Translations under genes and position numbers: made by a program
Part shown: positions 1 through 9,178 of the stretch, one piece after another
Layout of the letters: the number at the start of each line of letters is the position of its first letter
Numbering within the stretch: the stretch's first letter is position 1
Notes under the pieces: model-generated
The model's database searches: none
What the model saw: the letters and a program-made list of their open reading frames with translations, nothing else
What the model was told of the DNA's origin: nothing
Assembly (NCBI RefSeq): GCF_018138145.1
Contig: NZ_CP073104.1
Location: forward strand, 4,717,001-4,781,000
DNA from: Pseudomonas sp. SCA2728.1_7
GTDB taxonomy: Bacteria > Pseudomonadota > Gammaproteobacteria > Pseudomonadales > Pseudomonadaceae
Length of the DNA: 64,000 nucleotides
Direction: 5' to 3'

Positions 1-818
1 AGTTGGATTTCGTTGCTGGCTTCAGCACTTGGGCGACGGCTGACCATGTCCAGCAGGCCGCCCGGCGGGGTCTGGCCGTAAACCGAAGAGGCTGGGCCGC
101 GCAGCAGGGCGAGGCGGTCGAGGTTCCAGGTTTCCTGTTTCGGGTTGGCGTACACGCCTTTTGGCAGCGGCAGGCCGTCGAGGAACTGGGTCGGTTCGAA
201 ACCGCGCACACGCAGCCAGTCGGCGCGGGTGTCGCTGCCGTAGCTGCTGGCGGTGATGCCTGGCATGTAGCGCACGGCATCATCGAGGCTGTGCACGCTG
301 CGGTCGTCCATTTGCTGGCGAGTGGCGACGGAGATTGAACGCGGTGCTTCGACCAGCGCGGTGTCGGTCTTGCTGCCGGCGGCGGTGCGGGTGGCGGTGT
401 AGCCTTCGACCGGGCCCCAGGCGCTTTCCAGGTTTTCTACGCCGATGACGGAAGTTTCCGGCAGGGCCAACGTCCCTTCAGGCACGGCGACCAGACTGTA
501 GGTGCCGGTGCTGCTTTGCTCCAGTTGCAGACCGGTGCCACGCAGCGCCGCGCGCAGAGCGCCTGCCGCATCGTACTGGCCGTTGACCGGTGCCGAAGTC
601 TTGCCCGCCGCCAGCGACGGATTCAGCGACAGCGCGATGCCGCCCTGGCTGGCGATCTGGTTCAGGGTGGTCGACAGTGGCGCCGCCGGCAGGTTGTAGG
701 CGCGCACGCTGGACGCTTGTTCAGCGGCGAGCAACGGACTGCTGATCAGCGGTGCGCTGAGCGCGATGGCGACGGCCAGCAGACTGGGGCGCAACAAGGT
801 GTCTAGCGAACGGGACAT
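1..818 (-). CDS. TonB-dependent siderophore receptor, N-terminal part (cut by window edge)
   Basis: Outer-membrane receptor that would import a ferric siderophore with energy from TonB. The ATG is at 818 and the gene runs off the left edge, so about 272 N-terminal residues are visible. They show a signal peptide (hydrophobic run after MSRSLDTLLRPSLLAVAIAL), then an STN signalling domain, the short domain that receptors of the FecA type use to talk to a FecR anti-sigma factor. The plug domain follows, with the typical stretches SISVATRQQMDDRSV, YMPGITASSYG and LLRGPASSVYGQTPPGGLLD. It lies downstream of fecI and fecR on the same strand, across a 208-base gap holding a REPIN. The STN domain and the neighbours together point to cell-surface signalling. 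The ligand cannot be told from this part. Confidence 0.93.
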   Translation of the reverse strand, partial: MSRSLDTLLRPSLLAVAIALSAPLISSPLLAAEQASSVRAYNLPAAPLSTTLNQIASQGGIALSLNPSLAAGKTSAPVNGQYDAAGALRAALRGTGLQLEQSSTGTYSLVAVPEGTLALPETSVIGVENLESAWGPVEGYTATRTAAGSKTDTALVEAPRSISVATRQQMDDRSVHSLDDAVRYMPGITASSYGSDTRADWLRVRGFEPTQFLDGLPLPKGVYANPKQETWNLDRLALLRGPASSVYGQTPPGGLLDMVSRRPSAEASNEIQ

Positions 819-940
819 ACGGCGGCTCCTGAATGGAAATATTTCTCAATTGCCTGTGTGCCGGATGAAAAGCAGAAAGTGATAGGGCTGGATGAAAATA
901 ATTTCGATTTAGGGAAAATAGCGTTGTAGCGGATGACGCC

Positions 941-1005
941 ATCGCGAGCAGGCTCACTCCTACAGGGGAACGTATTTCAACTGTAGGAGTGAGCCTGCTC
1001 GCGAT
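941..1005. repeat. REPIN, T/A variant (inverted REP pair)
   Basis: Two 23-base REP copies in inverted orientation, at 941-963 and 983-1005, with the core GAGCCTGCTCGC. Both arms carry the same flank variant (GTAGGAGT...CGAT) and are identical to each other as inverted repeats. The spacer is 19 bases. It lies between fecR and the TonB receptor gene and could fold as a long hairpin in the mRNA. Confidence 0.93.
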
Positions 1006-1026
1006 AGCAATAGCTCAGCCGCCACC

Positions 1027-2001
1027 TCACTCAGGCTTGATATCAGCCTTCGCGACTGTGACCCAATACGGCGTATGCCGCTCGATCTGCACCGGCAAAG
1101 TCGGCAGCAATGCGCTCAAGGCTTTATCGGTGTCATGCAGCGGGAAGCTGCCGGTGATGCGTAAATCCGCGACTTCCGGCGCCACGCCCAGATGCCCACG
1201 ACGATAACGCCCGAGCTCATGCACCAGATCGCCGAGTCGCGCGTTATCCACCACCAACATGCCTCGGGTCCAGGCATCTGCGCCGGGATTGAGCGCGACA
1301 ATCGAGCCCAACCCGTCACTGCGCAGCAGCACTTGCTGGCCTTCATGGAGGATTTGCTCTTCAGGGCTGGATAGCGGGTGCGCCGCGACCGCCGACTGCA
1401 ACACGCTCAGACGCGTGCCTTCGTCTTCACGCTTGACCAGAAACCGCGTACCCAAGGCGCGCATGCTGCCTTCGCGGGTTTCGACGATGAACGGGCGCGC
1501 ATCGCCATGACCGGTTTCGACGAGAATTTCGCCTTCCTGCAGGACGATCAATCGGCGTTTTTCATCAAAACGCACGTCCACCGCACTGTGGGTATTGAGA
1601 TTCAGCACAGTGCCGTCAGCCAGGCGCACGGTGCGCTGTTCGCCCGTAGCAGTGCGTTGATCGGCGAGCCAGTAATCCAGCGGTATAAACCGTTCGCTGG
1701 CAAACAGCCCCAGACCGACAAGCACCACAACGCTGGCCAGCCCACTGCCGAGCTTGCGTACACGCCGCCGAATACCTTCGCGCGATTGCAGCAAGGCGCT
1801 GCGGGCCGGGCCCTTGGCCACGCTGAAACGCTGATCAAGCGTGCCCAACTGCCGCCAGGCACGGGCGTGCTCTTCATGGGCCGCGTGCCATTTGGCGAAC
1901 TCTTCGCGCTCCAGCGGACTGCTCGAGTCGAGGGTCAGTTGCCAGGCAATCGCTGCGTCCAGCACATGGGCCGGCACCGGTCTGGAACTGGCCGGACTCA
2001 T
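1027..2001 (-). CDS. fecR: FecR-family anti-sigma factor
   Basis: Inner-membrane regulator that passes the signal from a TonB receptor to its ECF sigma factor. The 324 residues begin with a cytoplasmic DUF4880-type segment (AAIAWQLTLDSSSP, then EFAKWHAAHEEHARAW). One membrane segment lies near residues 85-105 (LASVVVLVGLGLFA). The periplasmic FecR domain follows (GEQRTVRLADGTVLNLNTHS), and the C-terminus resembles an STN-interacting region (ADLRITGSFPLHDTDKALSA). The ATG at 2001 overlaps the sigma-factor stop by 4 bases (ATGA), which fixes the start and implies translational coupling. An upstream in-frame start exists but would overlap fecI further. Function follows from family and from sitting between fecI and the receptor gene. 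Confidence 0.93.
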   Translation of the reverse strand: MSPASSRPVPAHVLDAAIAWQLTLDSSSPLEREEFAKWHAAHEEHARAWRQLGTLDQRFSVAKGPARSALLQSREGIRRRVRKLGSGLASVVVLVGLGLFASERFIPLDYWLADQRTATGEQRTVRLADGTVLNLNTHSAVDVRFDEKRRLIVLQEGEILVETGHGDARPFIVETREGSMRALGTRFLVKREDEGTRLSVLQSAVAAHPLSSPEEQILHEGQQVLLRSDGLGSIVALNPGADAWTRGMLVVDNARLGDLVHELGRYRRGHLGVAPEVADLRITGSFPLHDTDKALSALLPTLPVQIERHTPYWVTVAKADIKPE

Positions 2002-2516
2002 GTCGGTTCCCCGTACAGGGCGATGTAGCACTGCCGAATGCCTTGCGCCAGATATTGCCGAACGCGCGGCACCGAGACGCTGAGCTTGTCGGCGATCTCG
2101 GCATGGCTGAGGCCATCGAGGCGGTTATAAAGGAACGCGGCGCGGGCCTTGGTCGACAGCTTGCCGAGCAAGCGGTCGATGGCTTTGAGGTCTTCGAGGA
2201 TCATTTGCTGTTCTTCCACCGACGGTTGTTCGCCTTCGGGGATCAGCATCAACTCGGTGAGGTAGGCCTGTTCCAGGGCCGCGCGGCGGAAGTAGTCAAA
2301 CAGCAGACCTTTGGCGATCGCCACCAGAAAAGCGCGCGGCTCGCGCGGTGTCAGCATGTCGTCGCGACCGAGCAGGCGCACAAAGGTATCTTGGCTCAGG
2401 TCTTCGGCGCGCTCTGGGCACGCTACATTGCGCCGCAGCCAAGCCAGCAGCCAACCGCGATGGTCGCGATACATCGCACCGACGAGCTCACTGTTAGGGC
2501 TTGGGACTGACGACAC
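1998..2516 (-). CDS. fecI: ECF sigma factor, FecI type
   Basis: RNA polymerase sigma factor of the iron-starvation ECF group, which would transcribe the downstream TonB receptor gene when released by FecR. Of its 172 residues, region 2 is recognised by CPERAEDLSQDTFVRLL and EPRAFLVAIAKGLLFDYFRR. Region 4 is recognised by LSTKARAAFLYNRLDGLSHAEIADKL followed by a helix-turn-helix (SVSVPRVRQYL). The longest frame starts with GTG at 2516; an in-frame ATG fifteen codons in (MYRDHRGWLL) is also possible, because FecI proteins often begin close to that motif. It overlaps fecR by 4 bases. The cognate ligand is unknown. No convincing Fur box was found by eye. Confidence 0.93.
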   Translation of the reverse strand: MSSVPSPNSELVGAMYRDHRGWLLAWLRRNVACPERAEDLSQDTFVRLLGRDDMLTPREPRAFLVAIAKGLLFDYFRRAALEQAYLTELMLIPEGEQPSVEEQQMILEDLKAIDRLLGKLSTKARAAFLYNRLDGLSHAEIADKLSVSVPRVRQYLAQGIRQCYIALYGEPT

Positions 2517-2625
2517 CGGACATCACCGATTGGGAAATGTTAACTAACGCGAATTGTTCGCGATTGTGGCAGAGGTGGGAATGGTTAGCAATTGGCCACT
2601 GGTCAGGTGGGCGGTTAAAGGCAGA

Positions 2626-2803
2626 CCCTCACCCTAGCCCTCTCCCAAAGGGAGAGGGGACCGATCGGGGGATATTCTGGAGGTACTCCGACCTGAGCGA
2701 TCTTTGGTGAATCCATAATCGACTCGATCTTTCAGGTCGATATAAAGCGTCAGACACTTCGGTCGGCTCCCTCTCCCTCTGGGAGAGGGCTGGGGTGAGG
2801 GGC
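2626..2803. repeat. Composite repeat with inverted CCCTCACCC/GGGTGAGGG ends, copy 1
   Basis: The 294-base gap between fecI and the exonuclease gene carries an element bounded by inverted ends: CCCTCACCCTAGCCCTCTCC at 2626, with an internal hairpin closed by AAA, and its reverse complement ending at 2803. The interior contains a stretch (ATATTC..GAGGTAC.CCGACCTGA) that recurs in a second copy at 6157-6402. It looks like a short non-coding dispersed element and has no reading frame of note. It may also act as a hairpin terminator between the two flanking genes. Confidence 0.75.
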
Positions 2804-2810
2804 TTTTGAT

Positions 2811-3518
2811 TTAAAACGAAGGCACCTGCTGCCTACGCTTCCACTGACTCAACCGCTGCTGCAAATTCAACGGACTATGAATCTGCTGTCCCCGCGCCCG
2901 GCTGAACAGAATCAACGCCAGTTCCGCCGTCGCCAGCGCATCGGCGCTCGCGTTATGCCGCTCGAACACCTCAAGCTTGAACCAGTCGATCCACTCATCC
3001 AGCCCGGCCTCACGAATATTCGCCTGCGGACACACCAGCGGTGCAATGTCGGCGACATCAAGAAACACCTGCTGCAACTTGTGCCCCAAATGCTCCTTCA
3101 ACGCGCGCCCGAGCATGTGCTGATCAAACGGCGCATGAAACGCCAATACCGGGCTTTCACCGATAAACTCCAATAACTCCAGCAGCGCCTCGGCCGGCTC
3201 ACTGCCGGCGGCAATCGCATTCGGCCCCAATCCGTGAATCAACACGCTGGGGCTGAGCTTCAATTCGCGACATTGCAGCGTGCGTTCGAACTGCTGGCTG
3301 AAGTCGATCGCGCCGTCCTCGATCACCACCGCGCCAATCGACAGCACACGGTCTTTGCTCAGATTCAGCCCGGTAGTTTCAAGATCCAGCACCACCCAAC
3401 GTTGTTCGCGCAACGTGCATTCGCGCAGTTCGGTAATCGTCGGCAACTGCGCCAGACGCTGCTGAAAATCCACCGGCACCACCGCACTCGCCGGACGCAG
3501 CCACGAAAACAGGCTCAT
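2811..3518 (-). CDS. DEDDh 3'-5' exonuclease (DnaQ/PolC-like)
   Basis: Exonuclease of the DnaQ superfamily, 235 residues. Motif I is seen as VVLDLETTGLN (Asp45 and Glu47 bind metal). Motif II lies in VLAFHAPFDQHMLG, and motif III with the family histidine in ERHNASADALATAELAL, so all four acidic residues and the DEDDh histidine appear intact. It is a stand-alone protein much shorter than PolC and has no polymerase domain. The start overlaps the stop of the upstream DUF294/CBS gene by 4 bases (3515-3518), so the two are translationally coupled. This gene pair is common in pseudomonads. Its substrate is not known; a role in proofreading or nucleotide scavenging would be a guess. Confidence 0.9.
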   Translation of the reverse strand: MSLFSWLRPASAVVPVDFQQRLAQLPTITELRECTLREQRWVVLDLETTGLNLSKDRVLSIGAVVIEDGAIDFSQQFERTLQCRELKLSPSVLIHGLGPNAIAAGSEPAEALLELLEFIGESPVLAFHAPFDQHMLGRALKEHLGHKLQQVFLDVADIAPLVCPQANIREAGLDEWIDWFKLEVFERHNASADALATAELALILFSRARGQQIHSPLNLQQRLSQWKRRQQVPSF

Positions 3519-5455
3519 AGCTGATACCGCAACGTCAGGCTGCTTTGCAGGCGCTGGGCCTGGCGCAGGGATTCTCGCAGGATGCGCCGGTCGAGGTGAT
3601 TGAGGCTGTCCGGGTCGACGCGGTTGGAATAGGGCAGGTTCTCCCGCGTCTGCAGTTGATGCTGCTGCATGCGCGTTTGCTGAATGAAGTGATACGCCTC
3701 TTCATACGCCGCGCCATCCAGTCGCTCGATGACTTCTTTCTCGACCAACTGACGGAAACGTTCGAGGGTGTTGTTGGCGTCGATGCCGTTGGCCAGCGCC
3801 AGCAATCGTGCGCCATCCACGAACGGCGTCAGCCCCTGCACCTTGAGGTCCAGCGTGGCTTTCTCGCCATTCTTGCGCGCCAGCACAAACTCGCGGAAAC
3901 GCCCAACTGGCGGACGATTGCGCAGGGCGTTCTCGGCCATCATGCGCTGGAACAAACGGTTGTCGCCGACCTGATCGAGAATGCCTTGGCGCAATTGATC
4001 GCAGCCTTTTTCATCGCCCCAGACCACGCGCAGATCAAAGTAGATACTCGAACCCAACAGATTCTCCGGCGTCGCCTCACGAATAAAAGCCGCAAAGCGC
4101 CGTGCCCATTCTGCCCGCGACAAACACAGCTCGGGGTTGCCGGCCATGACGTTGCCCTTGCACAGAGTGAAACCGCACAGCGCCAGACTCTGGTTGATCT
4201 GCTGGGCGACCGGCAGCAGCTTTCCGCGAATTTCCGCCGCATGTGCTGCGTCTCTCGCATCGAACAAAATGCCGTTGTCCTGATCGGTGTGCAGCGTCTG
4301 CTCGCGGCGGCCTTCGCTGCCGAAACACAGCCAGCTGAACGGCACGCCGGGATCGCCTTTTTCCGCGAGGGTGAGCTCGATCACGCGGCACACGGTGTGG
4401 TCGTTGAGCAGGGTGATGATGTGGGTGATCTGCGTCGACGACGCGCCATGAGCGAGCATGCGTTCGACCAGTTGGCCGATCTCGCCGCGCAGGCTGACCA
4501 GTTGTTCGACGCGCTGGGCGCTGCGAATCGTCCGCGCCAGATGCACCAGATCGACCCGTTGCAGGGAAAACAGATCGCGCTCGGAGACTACGCCGCACAG
4601 ACGCTGATCCTTGACCAGGCAGACGTGGGCGATGTGCCGTTCGGTCATGGCAATCGCCGCATCGAAAGCACTGTGATCCGGCGACAGATAAAAGGGCGAA
4701 GGCGTCATGTGGCGCTCGATGGCCTCACTGAAATCGCCGATGCCTTCGGCCACGACATGGCGCAAATCGCGCAGGGTGAAAATCCCCAGCGGTGCCTTGT
4801 GTTCATCCACCGCAACGATGCTGCCGACCTGCTGTTCGTGCATCAGCTTCACCGCTTCACGCAGTGGCGTGTCGGGGCTGCAGGTTACCGGGTGACGCAT
4901 CGCCAGTTCGCCCAGTCGGGTGTTCAGCGAATACTGGGTGCCGAGGGTTTCCACGGCTTTCTGCTGCACTTGCTGATTGACCTGATCAAGCAGGCTGCTG
5001 ACCCCGCGCAAGGCGAAATCACGGAAGGCGTTGGAAAGGGCAAACAGTTTGATGAAGGCCAGTTTGTTCAATTGCAGGCAGAAGGTGTCCTCGCCGGCCA
5101 GGTGTTCGGTGCGCGTCGCGCGTTCGCCGAGCAGTGCGGCCAGCGGAAAACATTCGCCGGTGGTGATTTCAAACGTGGTTTCGGTGCCGGGCTTGGTGAT
5201 GTGCTGACGTTCGCCGACCACCCGACCTTGCTTGACGATATAGAAGTGTTCGACCGGGCCGTCGGCGGGTTTGATGATGCTCTCGCCCTGGCCGTAGAAA
5301 CGCAGCTGACATTGCTCCACCAGATAAGCCAGGTGGGCGTGTTCCATCTGATTGAAGGGCGGGAAGCGCTGAAGGAATTGCAGGGTACCCTGAATGTTCT
5401 GCAATACCGCGGTTTTCCCTGCCTGGGTGAAGGCGTCCGCTTTACTCATAACCAT
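3515..5455 (-). CDS. cNMP-binding / CBS / DUF294 putative nucleotidyltransferase
   Basis: Cytoplasmic multidomain protein of 646 residues. In order: a cyclic-nucleotide-binding-like domain (about 25-150, FYIVKQGRVVGERQHI); a pair of CBS domains (about 185-300, MRHPVTCSPDTPLREAVKLM and ERHMTPSPFYLSPDHSAFDA); a DUF294 nucleotidyltransferase domain (about 330-475, with FSWLCFGSEGRREQTLHTDQ carrying GSxGRxE and the D-x-D pair); and a C-terminal DUF294_C helical domain. The layout resembles GlnD-type signal transferases, but the substrate is not known. Two starts six bases apart (5455 and 5449) are equally possible. Coupled to the exonuclease gene by a 4-base overlap; divergent from the response regulator at 5708. 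Confidence 0.9.
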   Translation of the reverse strand: MVMSKADAFTQAGKTAVLQNIQGTLQFLQRFPPFNQMEHAHLAYLVEQCQLRFYGQGESIIKPADGPVEHFYIVKQGRVVGERQHITKPGTETTFEITTGECFPLAALLGERATRTEHLAGEDTFCLQLNKLAFIKLFALSNAFRDFALRGVSSLLDQVNQQVQQKAVETLGTQYSLNTRLGELAMRHPVTCSPDTPLREAVKLMHEQQVGSIVAVDEHKAPLGIFTLRDLRHVVAEGIGDFSEAIERHMTPSPFYLSPDHSAFDAAIAMTERHIAHVCLVKDQRLCGVVSERDLFSLQRVDLVHLARTIRSAQRVEQLVSLRGEIGQLVERMLAHGASSTQITHIITLLNDHTVCRVIELTLAEKGDPGVPFSWLCFGSEGRREQTLHTDQDNGILFDARDAAHAAEIRGKLLPVAQQINQSLALCGFTLCKGNVMAGNPELCLSRAEWARRFAAFIREATPENLLGSSIYFDLRVVWGDEKGCDQLRQGILDQVGDNRLFQRMMAENALRNRPPVGRFREFVLARKNGEKATLDLKVQGLTPFVDGARLLALANGIDANNTLERFRQLVEKEVIERLDGAAYEEAYHFIQQTRMQQHQLQTRENLPYSNRVDPDSLNHLDRRILRESLRQAQRLQSSLTLRYQL

Positions 5456-5707
5456 TACCGCAGTCTTTTTCGAATTGTTGTTGTCGGATCGTTACGGCCA
5501 TGGTCGACCCCTACGGACAGGGTGCCCATTGGACGTAAGTCTAGGTTTTGCCACCATTGGCGCGGTTTCGGAGATGCCCTACACAAACAGTCGGAAATTC
5601 CCTTGTTTGCCCCCTTGGAAAAAAATCCGACGAAGTGCACATTGAAGCTCTGCCCCGCGATGTCTGACCACTTGCCAAGGGACTGTTTTGAATACTTAGA
5701 GAATGCC

Positions 5708-6154
5708 ATGTCCGACCACGATATTTTGAGCGATGCCGAGCGAGAAGCGCTCAGTGCAGTCATGCTCGAACCTGATCTTCCACCTCAGCGTGTATTGATC
5801 GTTGATGACGACAAGGACGCCCGGGAGCTGTTGTCGGAGATTCTCGCGTTGGACGGCATTCGTTGCCTGACCGCAGCCAGTGGCGAAACGGCGCTGAAGA
5901 TGCTTTCGGAAAAACCCTCGATTGGGCTGGTGATCACGGATCTGCGCATGGGCAATGTCGATGGGCTTGAGCTGATTCGCCAAGTGCGCGAATCGGAGCG
6001 GGCAGAGTTGCCGATCATCATTGTTTCCGGCGATGCCGATGTGAAGGACGCGATTGCGGCGATGCATTTGAGCGTGGTGGATTTTTTGCTCAAGCCGATT
6101 GATACGGGCAAGTTGTTGGCGTTGGTGAAACATGAATTGGGGATTGAGCCTTAG
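5708..6154 (+). CDS. Single-domain response regulator
   Basis: Receiver-only protein of 148 residues. A short N-terminal tail of about 27 residues precedes a complete REC domain: acidic pocket in RVLIVDDDKDA, phosphoacceptor Asp78 in LVITDLRMGNVDG, conserved Ser in IIIVSGDADV, and the switch Lys in FLLKPIDTGKL. There is no output domain, so it should act through protein partners in a phosphorelay or on a divergently encoded target. An in-frame ATG at 5660 would add 16 residues; 5708 is preferred because the tail there already starts the usual way, but neither site has a strong Shine-Dalgarno sequence. It is divergent from the CBS/DUF294 gene. No histidine kinase is adjacent. Confidence 0.88.
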   Translation: MSDHDILSDAEREALSAVMLEPDLPPQRVLIVDDDKDARELLSEILALDGIRCLTAASGETALKMLSEKPSIGLVITDLRMGNVDGLELIRQVRESERAELPIIIVSGDADVKDAIAAMHLSVVDFLLKPIDTGKLLALVKHELGIEP

Positions 6155-6156
6155 AA

Positions 6157-6402
6157 GCCCCTCACCCTAGCCCTCCCGAAACGTCGGACCGCCCAGAGGG
6201 AGAGGGGACTGACCGCGGTGAATATTCGAGGTACACCGACCTGAAATTCCTCAGTCGAACTCCGGTTTTGAAAAACACAAAGATCGGCCCCCTTACTCCT
6301 CTACCCTTGGCAGTTCCTGAGCCGAGCCCAGATTTTGAAAAGCATATAGATCGGCTCCCTTTCCCGCCTCTACCCCTTGGGGGAGAGGGCTGGGGTGAGG
6401 GG
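6157..6402. repeat. Composite repeat with inverted CCCTCACCC/GGGTGAGGG ends, copy 2
   Basis: The 342-base gap between the response regulator and glcB is filled mostly by a second copy of the element at 2626-2803. The left end (6157) has the same CCCTCACCCTAGCCCTC start but carries about 16 extra bases inside the hairpin loop. The right end is inverted at about 6355-6402. The interior again contains ATATTCGAGGTACACCGACC. It also holds an imperfect tandem duplication (about 6265-6306 and 6334-6381, both with AGATCGGC followed by a pyrimidine-rich run). No gene is seen. Confidence 0.72.
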
Positions 6403-6450
6403 GATCGATCTCAAGCCCACCACAAATACCAGCCCACACCGCACAAACAA

Positions 6451-6486
6451 AAAAGCCCTGATCTCTCGACCAGGGCTTTTTCACAT
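6451..6486 (-). terminator. Rho-independent terminator of glcB
   Basis: Perfect 10-base stem AAAAGCCCTG / CAGGGCTTTT around a 10-base loop, followed on the minus strand by TTTTTTGTTTG. It starts about 15 bases after the glcB stop. The A-tract on the other side would let it work in both directions. Confidence 0.9.
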
Positions 6487-6496
6487 CAGCGCAAAT

Positions 6497-8674
6497 TTAC
6501 AGGCCGTTCGCAGCCTTGAACTCGCGACGACGACGGTGCAATACCGGCTCGGTGTAGCCGTTCGGCTGTTTGGTGCCTTCGATCACCAGTTCGACCGCCG
6601 CCTGGAAGGCGATGTTGCTGTCGAAGTTCGGTGCCAGCGGACGGTACAGCGGGTCGTTGGCGTTCTGACGATCCACCACCGGTGCCATGCGCTTGAGGCT
6701 TTCCATCACTTGCGCTTCGGTGACCACGCCGTGGCGCAGCCAATTGGCGATGTGCTGGCTGGAGATACGCAGCGTGGCACGGTCTTCCATCAGGCCGACG
6801 TCATTGATGTCCGGCACTTTCGAACAGCCGACACCCTGGTCGATCCAGCGCACTACGTAACCGAGAATGCCCTGGGCATTGTTGTCCAGTTCGTTCTTGA
6901 TCTGCTCTGGCGTCCAGTTCGGGTTGACCGCCAGCGGGATGGTCAGGATGTCGTCCACCGAAGCACGAGCACGTTTGGCCAGTTCGGCCTGACGGGCGAA
7001 CACGTCGACCTTGTGGTAGTGCAGCGCGTGCAGCGCAGCAGCGGTCGGCGATGGAACCCAAGCGGTGTTGGCGCCGGCCAGCGGGTGAGCGATTTTCTGC
7101 TCAAGCATCGCCGCCATCAGATCCGGCATTGCCCACATGCCTTTACCGATTTGCGCACGACCCTGCAGGCCGGTGCTCAGACCGATATCGACGTTCCAGT
7201 TCTCGTAGGCGCCGATCCACTTCTCAGCCTTCATGTCAGCCTTGCGCACAACCGGGCCGGCTTCCATGGAGGTGTGGATTTCGTCGCCGGTGCGGTCGAG
7301 GAAACCGGTGTTGATGAACACCACGCGCTCGCTGGCTGCCTTGATGCAGGCCTTGAGGTTGACCGTGGTGCGGCGCTCCTCGTCCATGATCCCGACTTTC
7401 AGGGTGTTGCGCGTAAGGCCCAGCACGTCTTCGATGCGGCCGAACAGCTCGTTGGTGAACGCCGCTTCTTCCGGACCGTGCATCTTCGGCTTAACGATGT
7501 AGACCGAACCGGTGCGGGTGTTGCGGCGCGAGGTGTTGCCGTTGAGGTTGTGCATCGCCGCGAGGCAAGTGACCAGACCGTCGAGAATGCCTTCCGGCAC
7601 TTCGTTACCGTCTTTGTCGAGGATCGCGTCGATGGTCATCAGGTGACCCACGTTACGCACGAACAACAGCGAACGACCGTGCAAAGTCACTTCACCGCCA
7701 TTCGGCGCGGTGTAGGTGCGATCCGGGTTCATGGTGCGGGTGAAGGTCTGACCGCCCTTGGACACGGATTCCGCCAGGTCGCCCTTCATCAGGCCGAGCC
7801 AGTTGCGGTAGATCACCACTTTGTCGTCGGCATCGACAGCGGCCACGGAGTCTTCGCAGTCCATGATGGTGGTCAGCGCCGCTTCCATCAGGATGTCTTT
7901 GACGCCGGCGGCATCGGTCTGGCCAACCGGGGTGGTGGCGTCGACCTGGATTTCGAAATGCAGACCGTTGTGTTTCAGCAGGATCGCGATTGGCGCGTTG
8001 GCGTCGCCCTGGAAACCGATCAGTTGTGCGTCATCGCGCAGGCCAGTGTTGCTGCCGCCCTTGAGGGTGACCAGCAGTTTGCCGTCAGCGATTTTGTAGG
8101 CGGTCGAATCGACATGGGAGCCAGCAGCCAATGGCGCAGCTTCATCGAGGAACGCACGGGCGAAGGCGATGACTTTGTCGCCACGCACCTTGTTGTAGCC
8201 TTTGCCTTTTTCTGCGCCACCGTCTTCGCTGATCGCGTCGGTGCCGTAGAGGGCGTCGTACAACGAACCCCAGCGGGCGTTCGAGGCATTGAGAGCGAAG
8301 CGGGCGTTCATCACCGGCACAACAAGTTGCGGGCCGGCGGTACGGGCGATTTCATCATCGACGTTTTGTGTCGTTGCCTGGAAATCAGCCGCTTCTGGCA
8401 GCAGATAACCGATTTCTTGCAGGAAGGCTTTATAGGCCACGGCGTCGTGCGCCTGACCGTTGCGTTCCTGGTGCCAGGCATCGATACGAGCCTGGAAGTC
8501 ATCGCGTTTGGCGAGTAGGGCTTTGTTCTTCGGCGCCAGGTCATGAATGACCTTGTCGGCACCTTCCCAGAATTTTTCGGCGGTGAGGCCGGTACCGGGA
8601 ATGGCTTCGTTGTTCACGAAGTCGAACAGGACTTTGGCGACCTGCAGGCCACCGACTTGAACGTGTTCAGTCAT
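6497..8674 (-). CDS. glcB: Malate synthase G
   Basis: Condenses glyoxylate with acetyl-CoA to malate, the second step of the glyoxylate shunt, in the cytoplasm. At 725 residues it is full length for the monomeric G isoform. Recognisable stretches include [20 protein letters not shown], the catalytic-barrel segment [19 protein letters not shown] with the nearby Arg, the [16 protein letters not shown] segment and [19 protein letters not shown]. The ATG at 8674 is preceded by GAGTGAGGCAAGCA, a good ribosome site; the four-codon longer frame is not needed. It is monocistronic, with its own terminator at 6451-6486 and a 504-base upstream gap. Isocitrate lyase is not in this window, as is usual for pseudomonads. 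Confidence 0.97.
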   Translation of the reverse strand: MTEHVQVGGLQVAKVLFDFVNNEAIPGTGLTAEKFWEGADKVIHDLAPKNKALLAKRDDFQARIDAWHQERNGQAHDAVAYKAFLQEIGYLLPEAADFQATTQNVDDEIARTAGPQLVVPVMNARFALNASNARWGSLYDALYGTDAISEDGGAEKGKGYNKVRGDKVIAFARAFLDEAAPLAAGSHVDSTAYKIADGKLLVTLKGGSNTGLRDDAQLIGFQGDANAPIAILLKHNGLHFEIQVDATTPVGQTDAAGVKDILMEAALTTIMDCEDSVAAVDADDKVVIYRNWLGLMKGDLAESVSKGGQTFTRTMNPDRTYTAPNGGEVTLHGRSLLFVRNVGHLMTIDAILDKDGNEVPEGILDGLVTCLAAMHNLNGNTSRRNTRTGSVYIVKPKMHGPEEAAFTNELFGRIEDVLGLTRNTLKVGIMDEERRTTVNLKACIKAASERVVFINTGFLDRTGDEIHTSMEAGPVVRKADMKAEKWIGAYENWNVDIGLSTGLQGRAQIGKGMWAMPDLMAAMLEQKIAHPLAGANTAWVPSPTAAALHALHYHKVDVFARQAELAKRARASVDDILTIPLAVNPNWTPEQIKNELDNNAQGILGYVVRWIDQGVGCSKVPDINDVGLMEDRATLRISSQHIANWLRHGVVTEAQVMESLKRMAPVVDRQNANDPLYRPLAPNFDSNIAFQAAVELVIEGTKQPNGYTEPVLHRRRREFKAANGL

Positions 8675-9178
8675 TGCTTGCCTCACTCTGCTCAGCTATT
8701 TCGCTTTTCAGCTCTTCAATTTTGACAATGAAGCCTCTGGCCATTTAAACCACAATCCTGCCGACCAGTACATGCCATTGCGGGCGGCTGGGCTGGGACC
8801 AATCAAAGGCTTGGGGCCTTGCTGACGGGGCTTTCAGGGTTGCGAACAGGCCTTGGGCAGACATCGATCCAGCGTTATGTAGTGCGCGCTGCGGCATACT
8901 ACATGATGAGTTGCGCTTGTGAAAATCAGACTAATTACGTCGTTCTGCGACCTCATGTCGCATTGCGGTCACATCGCGGAACGGGATGTTCTCAAAAAAC
9001 AGATGGATTGTTCCAGCTAAATATAAAAAGTTGTACACATAAATAGTAATTGGCTGCTATGGCAGCGGTTTATGTGGGAGCGAGCCTGCTCGCGAAAGCG
9101 TCGCTCGCCTCAACGCAAATTCGACCCTTGCCTATACTTCCCCTTCTATAACAAAAGTCATGACAAGAGGGCGACGCC
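8675..9178. other. 504-base intergenic region with one lone REP
   Basis: Divergent promoter region between glcB and the ACT-domain gene. It holds one unpaired REP copy (GTGGGAG...GCGAA variant) at 9074-9096, and otherwise a relatively AT-rich stretch around 8990-9060. No reading frame with coding character, no tRNA and no clear operator was recognised. Confidence 0.6.

Noticed and set aside
2517..2600. Possible Fur box before the FecI-like gene
   Set aside because: There is a partial palindrome (CGCGAA..TTCGCG), but it does not fit the GATAATGATAATCATTATC pattern well enough.
3545..5707. Long + strand extension of the response regulator frame, opposite the DUF294 gene
   Set aside because: The first ~720 codons are antisense to a clear multidomain gene; only the part from 5708 is a real protein.
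6377..8518. 713-codon open frame on the + strand, opposite glcB
   Set aside because: Mirror frame of a high-GC gene; composition shows no domain, no ribosome site, and glcB on the other strand is certain.
8819..9046. 75-codon + strand frame in the glcB upstream gap
   Set aside because: No ribosome site, biased toward Ser and Cys, and no neighbour to explain it.
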